Source of the DNA: Alkalimonas amylolytica | GTDB taxonomy: Bacteria > Pseudomonadota > Gammaproteobacteria > Enterobacterales > Alteromonadaceae | Length of the DNA stretch: 64,000 nucleotides | Direction: 5' to 3' | Assembly (NCBI RefSeq): GCF_900107845.1 | Contig: NZ_FNRM01000006.1 | Location: 62,001-126,000 of the forward strand | Part shown: positions 27,634-35,404 of the stretch, in pieces | Layout of the letters: each line of letters begins with the position of its first letter | How positions within the stretch are numbered: the stretch's first letter is position 1 | The notes under the pieces: model-generated | The model's database searches: none | What the model was told of the DNA's origin: nothing | Seen by the model: the letters and a program-made list of their open reading frames with translations, nothing else | Made by a program: the position numbers and the translations under genes

Positions 27634-28515
27634 CTAACCCTGTGTCAAATAACGCAAATGCCCTAAAAAAGTGCGAGCCACTGGGCCCAGGGTATCTGCA
27701 TCGTTAAAATTCAGATAAAAGGTCATACTGCGACAGCTACCTCTGGGTAAAGGCAGCTCCTGCAATTGGCCAGTATCCAAATAGGGCTGTACCGCATGGC
27801 GGGGTAACCAGGCGAAGCCGAGATTCTGCAGCAACAGCTCAATAGATGTACCTACATGACTGACGGTCCAACGCTGCTCCGAACCCAACCAACCATGATC
27901 TTTATCGCGGGCTTTGCCGGAGTCACGCAGCACGATTTGCCGGCAATCTTTTAAATCCTCCAGGCTCAGTGCGCGTTGCAGTTGATGCAGAGGATGCATC
28001 GAACCTGCCACAGCAACAAACTCAACCTGGCAAACGTCTTCACTGAGGTTATCAGCCAGGGTAAAAGGTGCCACTGCTATTTCCGCTTTACCTTGTGCCA
28101 GCAGCTCATTGGCACCAGAGAGCACAGTTTCCATCAGCTCAATGCGGATCAAAGGGTACTCGTGCGATACCGCAGCCAGGGTTTGATACAAAATGTCGCG
28201 CGGAAAAGCTTCATCCACGGCGATGCTGAGTGTCGACTCGACTCCAGCTTGCAGGTTCAAAGCTACCTGCTCCATACGCTCAGCTTCGGTCAGCAAAAAA
28301 TTGATGCGACGCAGTAATTGCTCACCAGCAGCTGTGAGCTGAGTTTTTCGCCCCTCAACCTGGAACAAGGCGACGCCCAAAACATCTTCCAGTTTATGTA
28401 CCGCATGATGAATGCTGGATTGACTTTTAAACACGGCCTCAGCGGCCTGATGGAAACCACCGTATTCAGCCACAGCTTTAAACATACGCCATTGCTCCAG
28501 GGTTGAACGGGCCAT
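27634..28515 (-). CDS. LysR-family transcriptional regulator
   Basis: A 293-residue protein with an N-terminal winged helix-turn-helix (EQWRMFKAVAEYGGFHQAAEAVFKSQSSIHHAVHKLEDVLG) and a C-terminal substrate-binding-like domain. GGAG lies eight bases before the ATG at 28515. It is read in the same direction as the DoxX gene but is separated from it by a terminator hairpin. Target unknown. Confidence 0.88.
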   Translation of the reverse strand: MARSTLEQWRMFKAVAEYGGFHQAAEAVFKSQSSIHHAVHKLEDVLGVALFQVEGRKTQLTAAGEQLLRRINFLLTEAERMEQVALNLQAGVESTLSIAVDEAFPRDILYQTLAAVSHEYPLIRIELMETVLSGANELLAQGKAEIAVAPFTLADNLSEDVCQVEFVAVAGSMHPLHQLQRALSLEDLKDCRQIVLRDSGKARDKDHGWLGSEQRWTVSHVGTSIELLLQNLGFAWLPRHAVQPYLDTGQLQELPLPRGSCRSMTFYLNFNDADTLGPVARTFLGHLRYLTQG

Positions 28516-28543
28516 ACTTTGCTCCTTGCTAAGAAAAAGTAAC

Positions 28544-28567
28544 AACCCGGCTTTGCCGGGCTGTTTT
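28544..28567 (-). terminator. Terminator after the DoxX gene
   Basis: AACAACCCGGC-TTT-GCCGGGCTGTT forms a nearly perfect stem of about 10 bp with a three-base loop; a run of T lies on the right. On the minus strand it follows the DoxX stop by about ten bases. It overlaps the upstream edge of the LysR gene and so insulates that gene. Confidence 0.75.
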
Positions 28568-28576
28568 TACGTTTTT

Positions 28577-29026
28577 TTAGTTGCTGCGACTCAAAGCCGC
28601 ATCCACGGAAGCTTTACCCGCACCACTGAAGGCAAGTGAAACACTGGCTGCCAGCAAGGCCAGACCAAACTCGTAGCCATTGTTGCTCATAAAAAGACCG
28701 TTTTCAAAATGCACAGCAAAAATGGCGACCAACATGGTCAGTGCCAATACAGCCGCCGCCGGCCGGGTCAACAAGCCCACAATAAGTGCTATCCCTCCAA
28801 AAAACTCGGCCGATCCAGCCAAAAAGGCCATCAGAACGCCTGGGGCAAGGCCTATGCTTTCCATCCAGCCTCCGGTCGCCGTCAGACCATAACCGCCAAA
28901 CCAGCCAAAGAGCTTTTGCGCCCCATGGGCGGCAAAAATAATGCCGACCGGAACCCGTAACGCCAGAGCGCCCCAGCCTGCATCGGTTGCACTTAGTTTT
29001 TTCAGTAATGCCATTGCTTTGTTCAT
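28577..29026 (-). CDS. DoxX family membrane protein
   Basis: A 149-residue protein with four predicted spans and the DoxX signature (LRVPVGIIFAAHGAQKLFGWFGGYG, then GSAEFFGGIALIVGLLTRPAAAVLA). Small DoxX proteins often take part in thiol or quinone redox systems, but the exact role is unknown. I use the ATG at 29026 with GAGG upstream; further upstream the frame is not protein-like. It lies between two LysR genes on the same strand. Confidence 0.88.
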   Translation of the reverse strand: MNKAMALLKKLSATDAGWGALALRVPVGIIFAAHGAQKLFGWFGGYGLTATGGWMESIGLAPGVLMAFLAGSAEFFGGIALIVGLLTRPAAAVLALTMLVAIFAVHFENGLFMSNNGYEFGLALLAASVSLAFSGAGKASVDAALSRSN

Positions 29027-29130
29027 CGTCGTACCCTCACTGTGATTGATGTCGACCCATGGCCGTTCATGCCAATGTGTTGTCGATGGTGCTAGCATAG
29101 AGCAGCGTAATGAATGATAAAATTGAATTA

Positions 29131-29150
29131 TTAGAATCAAAACATTCTAA
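29131..29150. promoter_or_regulatory. Palindromic operator candidate upstream of DoxX
   Basis: TTAGAAT-CAAAAC-ATTCTAA is an inverted repeat with 7-bp arms and a 6-bp spacer, in the gap between the DoxX gene and the LysR gene at 29178. Its size and placement fit a LysR-type binding site. Confidence 0.5.
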
Positions 29151-29177
29151 TTATTGGGATGAGAAGTTACAGCATAC

Positions 29178-30086
29178 TTAGTCTTCCATGATCTCGGCAT
29201 AGCGCTCGACCAGGAAGTCGATTAAGGCCCGAATGGCCGGTAACATGCCGCGCCTGGATGGGAACACCAAATGAATCACTTCGCGCCGTGGCTCCCATTC
29301 AGGCAGTACCTGGAGCAGCCGACCATCCGCCAGCTCTTGCTGCAACATCAGTAGAGGCAATTGCACCACGCCCACCCCGGCCAGAGCAGCTGTTTTCAGT
29401 GTCAACATATCGGTTGTAGTAAAACGTGGATGAAATGTCAGCTTTAACTGCCCGTTAGCTGGATGATGTAAACACCATTCATGCACTTCCTGGGGTCTGC
29501 TCCGACTCATGCTAGGCCAATTTACTAATGCTGTAGGTTCCGTGGGTAAACCACCCTGGGCTTCGACCAACTGAGGGCTGGCCACCAGACACTGGCCCCG
29601 ATCCGACAGCAGCCGCAGCACCAGCTCGCTGTCATCCAACGGCAAAGGGCGGACGCGCAATGCCAGGTCTACCCCCTCGGCCAGCACATCGACCCGCCGG
29701 TTAGTCGCTTCCAGCTGCACCGTGACACCTGGATAAAGCTGCATAAACTCTGCCAGCATGGCGCCGACATGAAAGTGCAACAAACCAACCGGGCAGGTCA
29801 GCCGAATAGTACCGCAGGGCTCAGCCCGAACCGAGTCAATGGCTTGCTGTGCTGCTTCAGCCTCTACCAACATAGCCCGGCAATGCTCCAGGTACTGCTG
29901 CCCGACCTCGGTGATCTGAAAATGTCGGCTGGAGCGCTGAATCAAACGAACTGCCAGCCGATCTTCCAGTAAGGCGAGGCGACGGCTCAGTTTTGATTTG
30001 GCAATCCCAAGCGCCCTGCTGGCCGGTGCAAAGCCACCGTGCTCAACCACCTGCACAAAGTAATAGAGATCATTGAGATCCTGCAT
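29178..30086 (-). CDS. LysR-family transcriptional regulator
   Basis: A 302-residue protein with the N-terminal helix-turn-helix (DLYYFVQVVEHGGFAPASRALGIAKSKLSRRLALLEDRL) followed by LysR effector domain of the CrgA subgroup (TNRRVDVLAEGVDLALRVRPL). It is divergent from the YcaC-like hydrolase gene and upstream of DoxX, the classical layout for a LysR controlling its neighbour. A palindrome between it and the hydrolase gene is a likely operator. Confidence 0.9.
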   Translation of the reverse strand: MQDLNDLYYFVQVVEHGGFAPASRALGIAKSKLSRRLALLEDRLAVRLIQRSSRHFQITEVGQQYLEHCRAMLVEAEAAQQAIDSVRAEPCGTIRLTCPVGLLHFHVGAMLAEFMQLYPGVTVQLEATNRRVDVLAEGVDLALRVRPLPLDDSELVLRLLSDRGQCLVASPQLVEAQGGLPTEPTALVNWPSMSRSRPQEVHEWCLHHPANGQLKLTFHPRFTTTDMLTLKTAALAGVGVVQLPLLMLQQELADGRLLQVLPEWEPRREVIHLVFPSRRGMLPAIRALIDFLVERYAEIMED

Positions 30087-30100
30087 AGGCCCCCAGTTAT

Positions 30101-30118
30101 CGTTCTTAAAATAGAACG
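30101..30118. promoter_or_regulatory. Inverted repeat in the LysR / hydrolase intergenic region
   Basis: CGTTCT-TAAAAT-AGAACG is a perfect 18-bp inverted repeat (6-bp arms), starting 15 bp before the LysR ATG and about 110 bp before the hydrolase ATG. It fits a LysR autoregulatory and activation site. Confidence 0.6.
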
Positions 30119-30226
30119 CTGCATCACAGTTTAGCAGTCTACCGCTTCATTGATACCGCATCTAGACTTTAAAGCCAAAATGTACCGGCTGCACTTCCGC
30201 ACCGGTGACTTGCTAAGGAGCGAATC

Positions 30227-30853
30227 ATGAGCAAACCCTATGTACGCCTGGATAAAAACAATGCAGCGGTGCTGCTGGTCGATCATCAGACCGGATTACT
30301 CTCACTGGTCCGTGACATCGACCCGGATAAATTCAAAAACAATGTGCTGGCACTGGCCGATTTGGCGGCCTACTTTAACCTGCCAACCATTTTAACCACC
30401 AGCTTTGAAAATGGCCCGAACGGCCCACTGGTCCCTGAGTTAAAAGAAACTTTTCCCAATGCCCCCTTTATTGCCCGCCCTGGCCAAATCAATGCTTGGG
30501 ACAATGAAGAGTTTGTTGCTGCCATTAAAGCCACGGGCAAAAAACAACTGATCATCGCCGGTGTCGTTACCGAAGTCTGTGTGGCCTTCCCAACCTTATC
30601 GGCTTTGGCAGAAGGCTATGATGTTTTCGTGGTCACCGATGCCTCAGGTACCTTCAACGAGCTAACTCGCGACGCTGCCTGGCAACGGATGTCCGATGCC
30701 GGCGCCCAGTTGATGACCTGGTTTGGTGTTGCCTGTGAGCTGCACCGCGACTGGCGCAATGATGTGGAAGGGCTGGGGCAGCTGTTCTCCAATCATATTC
30801 CGGACTACCGCAACCTGATCAACAGTTTCAACACCCTGACCTCAGGCAAGTAA
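30227..30853 (+). CDS. Isochorismatase-family cysteine hydrolase, YcaC-like
   Basis: A 208-residue cysteine hydrolase. Catalytic residues: Asp19 in LLVDHQTG, Cys118 in GVVTEVCVAFP, and a cis-peptide loop before it. YcaC-type members act as octamers and hydrolyse small amides, but substrates are not known. An AAGGAG lies seven to eight bases upstream of the ATG. It is divergent from a LysR gene and probably controlled by it. Confidence 0.88.
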   Translation: MSKPYVRLDKNNAAVLLVDHQTGLLSLVRDIDPDKFKNNVLALADLAAYFNLPTILTTSFENGPNGPLVPELKETFPNAPFIARPGQINAWDNEEFVAAIKATGKKQLIIAGVVTEVCVAFPTLSALAEGYDVFVVTDASGTFNELTRDAAWQRMSDAGAQLMTWFGVACELHRDWRNDVEGLGQLFSNHIPDYRNLINSFNTLTSGK

Positions 30854-30867
30854 ATTCGTTGACTACC

Positions 30868-30897
30868 CAGCCCTGCCCCCTTGCGGTAGCAGGGCTG
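30868..30897 (+). terminator. Stem-loop after the hydrolase gene
   Basis: CAGCCCTGC (30868-30876) pairs exactly with GCAGGGCTG (30889-30897), with a 12-base loop. It follows the hydrolase stop by 15 bp and ends just before the ribosome-binding site of the next gene. The T-run is weak, so partial read-through into the next gene is likely. Confidence 0.55.
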
Positions 30898-30914
30898 TAT
30901 CTTTGGAGCAAATC

Positions 30915-31481
30915 ATGGCCAAACAGCAGCCGGCAACAGCTGGGGCATCGATTTTGATCCACCATCAGGTGGTGCCCGATGCAATGGATCACTACGAAGG
31001 CTGGTTGGCCGATATTATTCAGGCGGCCGCTGAGTTTCCTGGCCATCAGGGTGTCACCATCGTCAAGCCCGCCAAAGGGCTGCATCGTTATGAGATTGCA
31101 GTCCGTTTTTGCTCTGAAGCGGATGCCCGGCTCTGGCTGGAATCGCAAGTACGCCAGCAACTGATTGCTGAGGTTGCCCCCTTGCTGCAATTGCCGGAGA
31201 ATGTGCGAGTGTCTACCGGCATCGATCAGTGGTTTCAACCGCTTAATAGTGATGCACCGCATCCTGTGCGCTGGAAGCAGTGGCTGGTGACCACACTGGT
31301 GATCTGTGGGCTGACCATGCTGGTTCCTCCAGTACTGCAACAGCTGTTTAGCCAGGTACCTGTGCTGGGAGTATGGGGGCTACGACATTTACTCAGCGCC
31401 GCTATGATTGTTGGCCTAGTGGTGTATCTGATTATGCCGCGGCTGGTGCCTTTGCTAGCCGGTTGGCTGTTTAAGCACTAA
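30915..31481 (+). CDS. Antibiotic biosynthesis monooxygenase-like domain protein with two membrane spans
   Basis: A 188-residue protein: residues 1-95 form a ferredoxin-like ABM-type domain (ASILIHHQVVPDAMDHYEGWLADIIQAAAEFPGHQGVTIV), residues 120-185 hold two membrane spans. ABM proteins usually act on aromatic substrates or bind haem; here the membrane anchor makes a cytoplasmic or peripheral role likely. GGAG precedes the ATG at 30915; the upstream TTG at 30903 is not needed. Confidence 0.75.
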   Translation: MAKQQPATAGASILIHHQVVPDAMDHYEGWLADIIQAAAEFPGHQGVTIVKPAKGLHRYEIAVRFCSEADARLWLESQVRQQLIAEVAPLLQLPENVRVSTGIDQWFQPLNSDAPHPVRWKQWLVTTLVICGLTMLVPPVLQQLFSQVPVLGVWGLRHLLSAAMIVGLVVYLIMPRLVPLLAGWLFKH

Positions 31482-31622
31482 GCCCCTGCAGCAGTTGCCA
31501 TGATTTACTCTAAAAATGAGAACAAAACGTTAGATTTTATCCGTTATATTCATTCGTGAGGCTAAGCTAGAGTAGCATGCATCGCAAAGCACGGCTTTGC
31601 AGCGGCAGCTTAGGAGACCACT

Positions 31623-32327
31623 ATGATTGAGATCATTCGTAGCCAGCAACGCGGTACGGCAAGCTTTGGCTGGTTGAAAAGCCGTCACACCTTTTCTTTT
31701 GGCCATTATTACAATCCAAAGCAAATGGGCTTTTCCAAACTGCGGGTGATTAACGACGACCGGGTCCGTGCCGATGCTGGTTTTGATACCCATGGCCATC
31801 GCAACATGGAAATCATCAGTTATGTGCTCAAAGGGGCCATGGCGCATAAAGACTCAGCGGGCAACGAGCAGATCTTACCGGCCGGTGAGTTCCAGCTGAT
31901 GAGTGCCGGCCGCGGTATTTACCACAGTGAATACAATCCAAGCCAGCACGATGAACTGGCATTTTTGCAAATCTGGATAGAGCCCAACCAACTTGACGGC
32001 GAGCCGGGCTATCAGCAAAAGTACTTTGGTGAGCAGCCTGGCCTTACCACGGTGATCACGCCGGATGGCCGCGATGGTACCTTGCAGATCAGGCAAGATG
32101 CCAGTCTGTCGCAGCTACGGCTTACTGAGCAGCAGCAACTGCAGCTACCAATGCACCCTGACCGGGCTTATTACCTGCATCTGATAACAGGCGAGCTGAA
32201 CCTGGCCGACGAGCAACTGCAACCCGGTGATGGCATCAAGCTAGTGCATCAGTCGCCAGCCACAGCCACCGCTAGCCCTGGCCCTGTGCATGCTTTGTGG
32301 TTTGATTTGCCAGGCCTTAGCACCTAA
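31623..32327 (+). CDS. Pirin family protein, YhhW-like
   Basis: A 234-residue bicupin matching E. coli YhhW, which has quercetin 2,3-dioxygenase activity in vitro. Metal ligands are visible in FDTHGHRNMEIISYVLKG and GRGIYHSEYNPS (the His-x-His, His and Glu of the N-terminal cupin). The start ATG has GGAG upstream. It is followed by a second, less similar pirin, then a FAD oxidoreductase, suggesting one operon. Confidence 0.9.
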   Translation: MIEIIRSQQRGTASFGWLKSRHTFSFGHYYNPKQMGFSKLRVINDDRVRADAGFDTHGHRNMEIISYVLKGAMAHKDSAGNEQILPAGEFQLMSAGRGIYHSEYNPSQHDELAFLQIWIEPNQLDGEPGYQQKYFGEQPGLTTVITPDGRDGTLQIRQDASLSQLRLTEQQQLQLPMHPDRAYYLHLITGELNLADEQLQPGDGIKLVHQSPATATASPGPVHALWFDLPGLST

Positions 32328-32371
32328 ATTTAAGCAACCGCTGTTCATGCAGCACAGAGAGTGAGGATGGT

Positions 32372-33286
32372 ATGAGTACAGCAGGCAAACAGCTGGAGTC
32401 TGATTGCAATGTGCAACAAGGCTGCGCCGCTATCGAGCTGATTATCAACCCTAAGCCTAAAGATCTGGGAGGCTTTTCTGTTCGGCGCAGCCTGCCGGTG
32501 CGTGAGCGGCGCAGCATTGGCCCCTGGATTTTCTTTGATGAAATGGGTGCCGCTGAATTTACCGCCGGCAGCGGCATCAATGTTCGACCACACCCGCATG
32601 TGAATCTGGCGACAGTAACCTACCTGTTTGAAGGTGAAATTTTGCATCGCGATTCACTGGGCAGCTATCAGCCGATCACGCCCGGAGATATCAACCTGAT
32701 GGTGGCAGGCAAAGGCATCGTGCACTCCGAGTGCGAACGTCCGGAAGTGACCGCCCGCGATCACCGGTTGCATGGCCTGCAGCTGTGGATGGCACTGCCC
32801 GAGGCCGACGAAGAAATCGAGCCGGCCTTTTACCATTACTCCTCAGCCGCCATTCCTGCCACCCGCATTGATGGTGTGCCGGTACGGGTGTTAATTGGCA
32901 GTGCCTATGGCTTGAACTCCCCGGTCAAAACCTTTTATCAGACGCTCTACCTGGAGGCTGAGTTGCAAACAGGCCAAAGCCTGACACTGCCAACTAGCCC
33001 AGAGCGAGGGCTTTACCTTGCCAGTGGGGAGCTGCAGCTGCAAGATACTGTCGTGACGGCTCACCAGTTCGTGGTGCTGGGCGCAACTGAAGGGGTGCAG
33101 ATCACCGCAACGAAACCCAGCCGTATCGCCCTGATTGGTGGTGAAGCCATTGGCAAGCGCTATATGGAGTGGAATTTTGTCTCCAGCCGCAAAGAGCGGC
33201 TTGAACAGGCAAAGCAAGACTGGCAGCAAGGTCGCTTTCCAAAAGTACCTGGCGATGAAGAGGAATGGATACCATTCCCAACTTAA
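32372..33286 (+). CDS. Second pirin family protein
   Basis: A 304-residue pirin-type bicupin of the longer subgroup (GGFSVRRSLPVRERRSIGPWIFFDEMGA; PHPHVNLATVTYLFEGEILHRDS; GKGIVHSECERPE), with the metal-binding His and Glu conserved. It may be redox- or iron-related; no substrate can be named. AGGA precedes the ATG. It lies 44 bp after the first pirin and 11 bp before the oxidoreductase gene. Confidence 0.88.
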   Translation: MSTAGKQLESDCNVQQGCAAIELIINPKPKDLGGFSVRRSLPVRERRSIGPWIFFDEMGAAEFTAGSGINVRPHPHVNLATVTYLFEGEILHRDSLGSYQPITPGDINLMVAGKGIVHSECERPEVTARDHRLHGLQLWMALPEADEEIEPAFYHYSSAAIPATRIDGVPVRVLIGSAYGLNSPVKTFYQTLYLEAELQTGQSLTLPTSPERGLYLASGELQLQDTVVTAHQFVVLGATEGVQITATKPSRIALIGGEAIGKRYMEWNFVSSRKERLEQAKQDWQQGRFPKVPGDEEEWIPFPT

Positions 33287-33297
33287 TTGGACACACC

Positions 33298-34380
33298 ATG
33301 CGCATTGCAGTGATCGGCGGCGGTATCAATGGTTTATGCACGGCCTGGGAACTGGCAAAAGCCGGCTATCAGGTGCAGTTGTTCGAACGCGATGCCTTGA
33401 TGCAGGCTACCAGCCGCGCGTCATCCAAGCTGCTGCACGGCGGCCTGCGTTACCTCGAGCAAGGCGAGTTCCGCCTGGTGCGCGAAGCCTTGCAAGAACG
33501 ACGCTGGTGGCTGAATAAAACCAGCCAGCTGACCCGGCGCATTCCACTACTGTACCCACTGTATCGCCAGGGCCGACGCCCGCGCTGGCAATTGAAAATT
33601 GGCCTAATGCTGTATGATTTTTTTGCCGGGCGCAAAGGCATTGGACGTCATCGCTGGCTAACAGCTGCACAAACGCTACGCTGCTCACCGCAGCTGACAG
33701 CCGAAGGCTTGCAAGGGGCTTATTTGTTTTTCGATGGCCAGATGGACGACTATCAGCTAGGGCTTTGGGTTGCGGCCCAGTGTCGCAAAGCCGGGGTCAC
33801 TCTTTTCGAACACCAACCGGTACTGAAACTGGCTGCCAGCGGCGAGCTGCTGCTGAGTTCGGGCTGGCAGTCTTTTGATCGCATCATCAATGTGGCAGGT
33901 CCCTGGAGCGAAGCTTTGCTGCAACAATCTAACTTGCCGGTGCAGCAATCGCTGGATCTGGTGCGCGGCAGTCATTTGCTGCTGCCTACCTTAGGCCGTT
34001 ACGGCCATATGCTGGAGGTGCCGGGCAGTCGTCGCATCGTCTTTGCCTTACCCTACAAGCATCAGTGCCTGCTGGGCACGACGGAGGTCCGGCAACAGCT
34101 GCATGAGCCAATTGCCTGCTCTGAAGCAGAACGCGATGAGTTGCTGGCAGTGTACAACCAGTACTTTCACCCTCAAATGCAGCCAGTCGATGTTCTGGAT
34201 AGTTTTGCCGGTGTACGGCCCTTATTAAAAAGCAGTGCCGATAGCAGCCGCGCCAGCCGGGAATATACCCTGCACTGGCAGCAGCAACTGTTAACGGTCA
34301 GTGGTGGTAAATGGACCACAGCACGGGCGCTTGCCAGGCAAGTCGCTAAGCAGGTGCGGCAGTCCACGAAACAAATGTGA
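33298..34380 (+). CDS. FAD-dependent oxidoreductase, GlpD-like
   Basis: A 360-residue flavoprotein. The N-terminus has the dinucleotide-binding IAVIGGGINGLCTAWELAKAGYQVQLFERD, then SSKLLHGGLRYLEQGEFRLVREAL, which is the GlpD-type FAD loop, and GTTEVRQ near the middle. It lacks the C-terminal helical domain of GlpD (about 500 residues), so it is a short glycerol-3-phosphate dehydrogenase-like protein whose substrate is uncertain. The ATG at 33298 gives the correct Rossmann start. Its last 40 codons are duplicated 3.3 kb downstream. Confidence 0.85.
   Translation: MRIAVIGGGINGLCTAWELAKAGYQVQLFERDALMQATSRASSKLLHGGLRYLEQGEFRLVREALQERRWWLNKTSQLTRRIPLLYPLYRQGRRPRWQLKIGLMLYDFFAGRKGIGRHRWLTAAQTLRCSPQLTAEGLQGAYLFFDGQMDDYQLGLWVAAQCRKAGVTLFEHQPVLKLAASGELLLSSGWQSFDRIINVAGPWSEALLQQSNLPVQQSLDLVRGSHLLLPTLGRYGHMLEVPGSRRIVFALPYKHQCLLGTTEVRQQLHEPIACSEAERDELLAVYNQYFHPQMQPVDVLDSFAGVRPLLKSSADSSRASREYTLHWQQQLLTVSGGKWTTARALARQVAKQVRQSTKQM
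34257..34345 (+). repeat. Direct repeat, copy in the GlpD-like gene
   Basis: This 89-bp part of the oxidoreductase gene matches 37550-37638 in the same orientation. By hand alignment about 80 of 89 positions are identical, including an unbroken block starting CACTGGCAGCAGCAACTG. The two copies bracket the exported protein / HTH-TPR gene pair. Confidence 0.85.
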
Positions 34381-34407
34381 TCCACTGGTAGTACCCTGGT
34401 GCCGCGC

Positions 34408-35052
34408 TTAAAAACCTGAGTCGTCTAAATACTCAACCAGCACTTTTTTTACCTCACTTACCACAGCTTCTTGAATCAGCGAGTCTTTTTGCGCTAGAAA
34501 CTCACTTTTAGAGTTAAATACTTTTTCATAATCAATAGCGCGAGCGATTTCGACTCCAGCAACTTGATCCAACAACAAAACACGAGATTGCATCGTAACC
34601 ATAACCTGCTCGTTGTCACCCCATGCATCAAGGATTGTCCTGTTTCGATTTAAACTGGCGTTCACCTCATTCAACCTTCGGGTTCTATTGCCAAATCCAA
34701 GTAAATTGCTGACATCGGAAACTACACTTAAGCCGGCGGTGGTCATTTCTCTTGCATTCATGCCTTCTCGGTATTGGGCATAGTTAAAAGTAGGAGGACT
34801 TACCTCAATAACTGGACCTTTAGCATTACGCTTGTGAGGCAGCGCTTTGAACTCACCGCTTTCTGAAACAGCACGAGCAGTGGCCATCGTTACGTCTCGA
34901 AGATAGTTATTTTGCTCATCACGGATCCTTTTAATATAAATAACGATTTCTTCCGCACCCCACCCTGCTTTTGCCGAACCAGAAAACGGCAATGAAACAA
35001 AAGCAAGCGATGCAAGGAACAAAGAAAGAACGAGTGTTTTGTATGTGAACAT
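34408..35052 (-). CDS. Exported protein of unknown function
   Basis: A 214-residue protein with a clear signal peptide (cleavage expected near SGSAKA-GWG, residue 29). No known domain was recognised. The mature part is hydrophilic with a central glycine-rich FGNRTRRLNEVNASLNRNR and a C-terminal helical acidic region. AGGTG precedes the ATG. It is divergent from the HTH-TPR regulator and both lie inside the apparent insertion, so a functional link is plausible but unproven. Some resemblance in layout to periplasmic accessory proteins of secretion or signalling systems is only an impression. Confidence 0.6.
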   Translation of the reverse strand: MFTYKTLVLSLFLASLAFVSLPFSGSAKAGWGAEEIVIYIKRIRDEQNNYLRDVTMATARAVSESGEFKALPHKRNAKGPVIEVSPPTFNYAQYREGMNAREMTTAGLSVVSDVSNLLGFGNRTRRLNEVNASLNRNRTILDAWGDNEQVMVTMQSRVLLLDQVAGVEIARAIDYEKVFNSKSEFLAQKDSLIQEAVVSEVKKVLVEYLDDSGF

Positions 35053-35404
35053 AATATTTCACCTATTTGTAGTGGGGTTGGCAACTACAAAAACAACAAC
35101 CAATATCCCTATTGAATGTAAACACATCCCCAGTGTTTCTTTTAAGCAGTGTAATGCGTTCAGTCACTGCGCTTCATCATCGAAGGTCACTAGAGTGCGC
35201 GGTTTTGGCAAACAACATAGGTGATTCTTAAGTCGTAATTAAGATGATGCAACCGTCATCAGGATCGATCGGATCTTAAGTGCCATTAACCGGCGCTTAG
35301 TGACGATGGATCGCTTAGTGATGGTTAAATTTGGTTGTTAAACGTGCAATTTGCACAGTGCTTCGCTACTATCAGAACACCTGCTTGCTGCACACTAGCT
35401 CAAC
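35053..35404. other. 352-bp divergent regulatory region
   Basis: No gene of credible length is present. It contains a direct repeat CGCTTAGTGA at 35294-35303 and 35312-35321, and a palindrome GTGCAATTTGCAC at 35344-35356, about 50 bp before the regulator ATG. These are candidate operators of the HTH protein. Several CTTAA/TTAAG elements also occur. Promoters for both flanking genes must lie here; none is strong enough to name. Confidence 0.5.
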
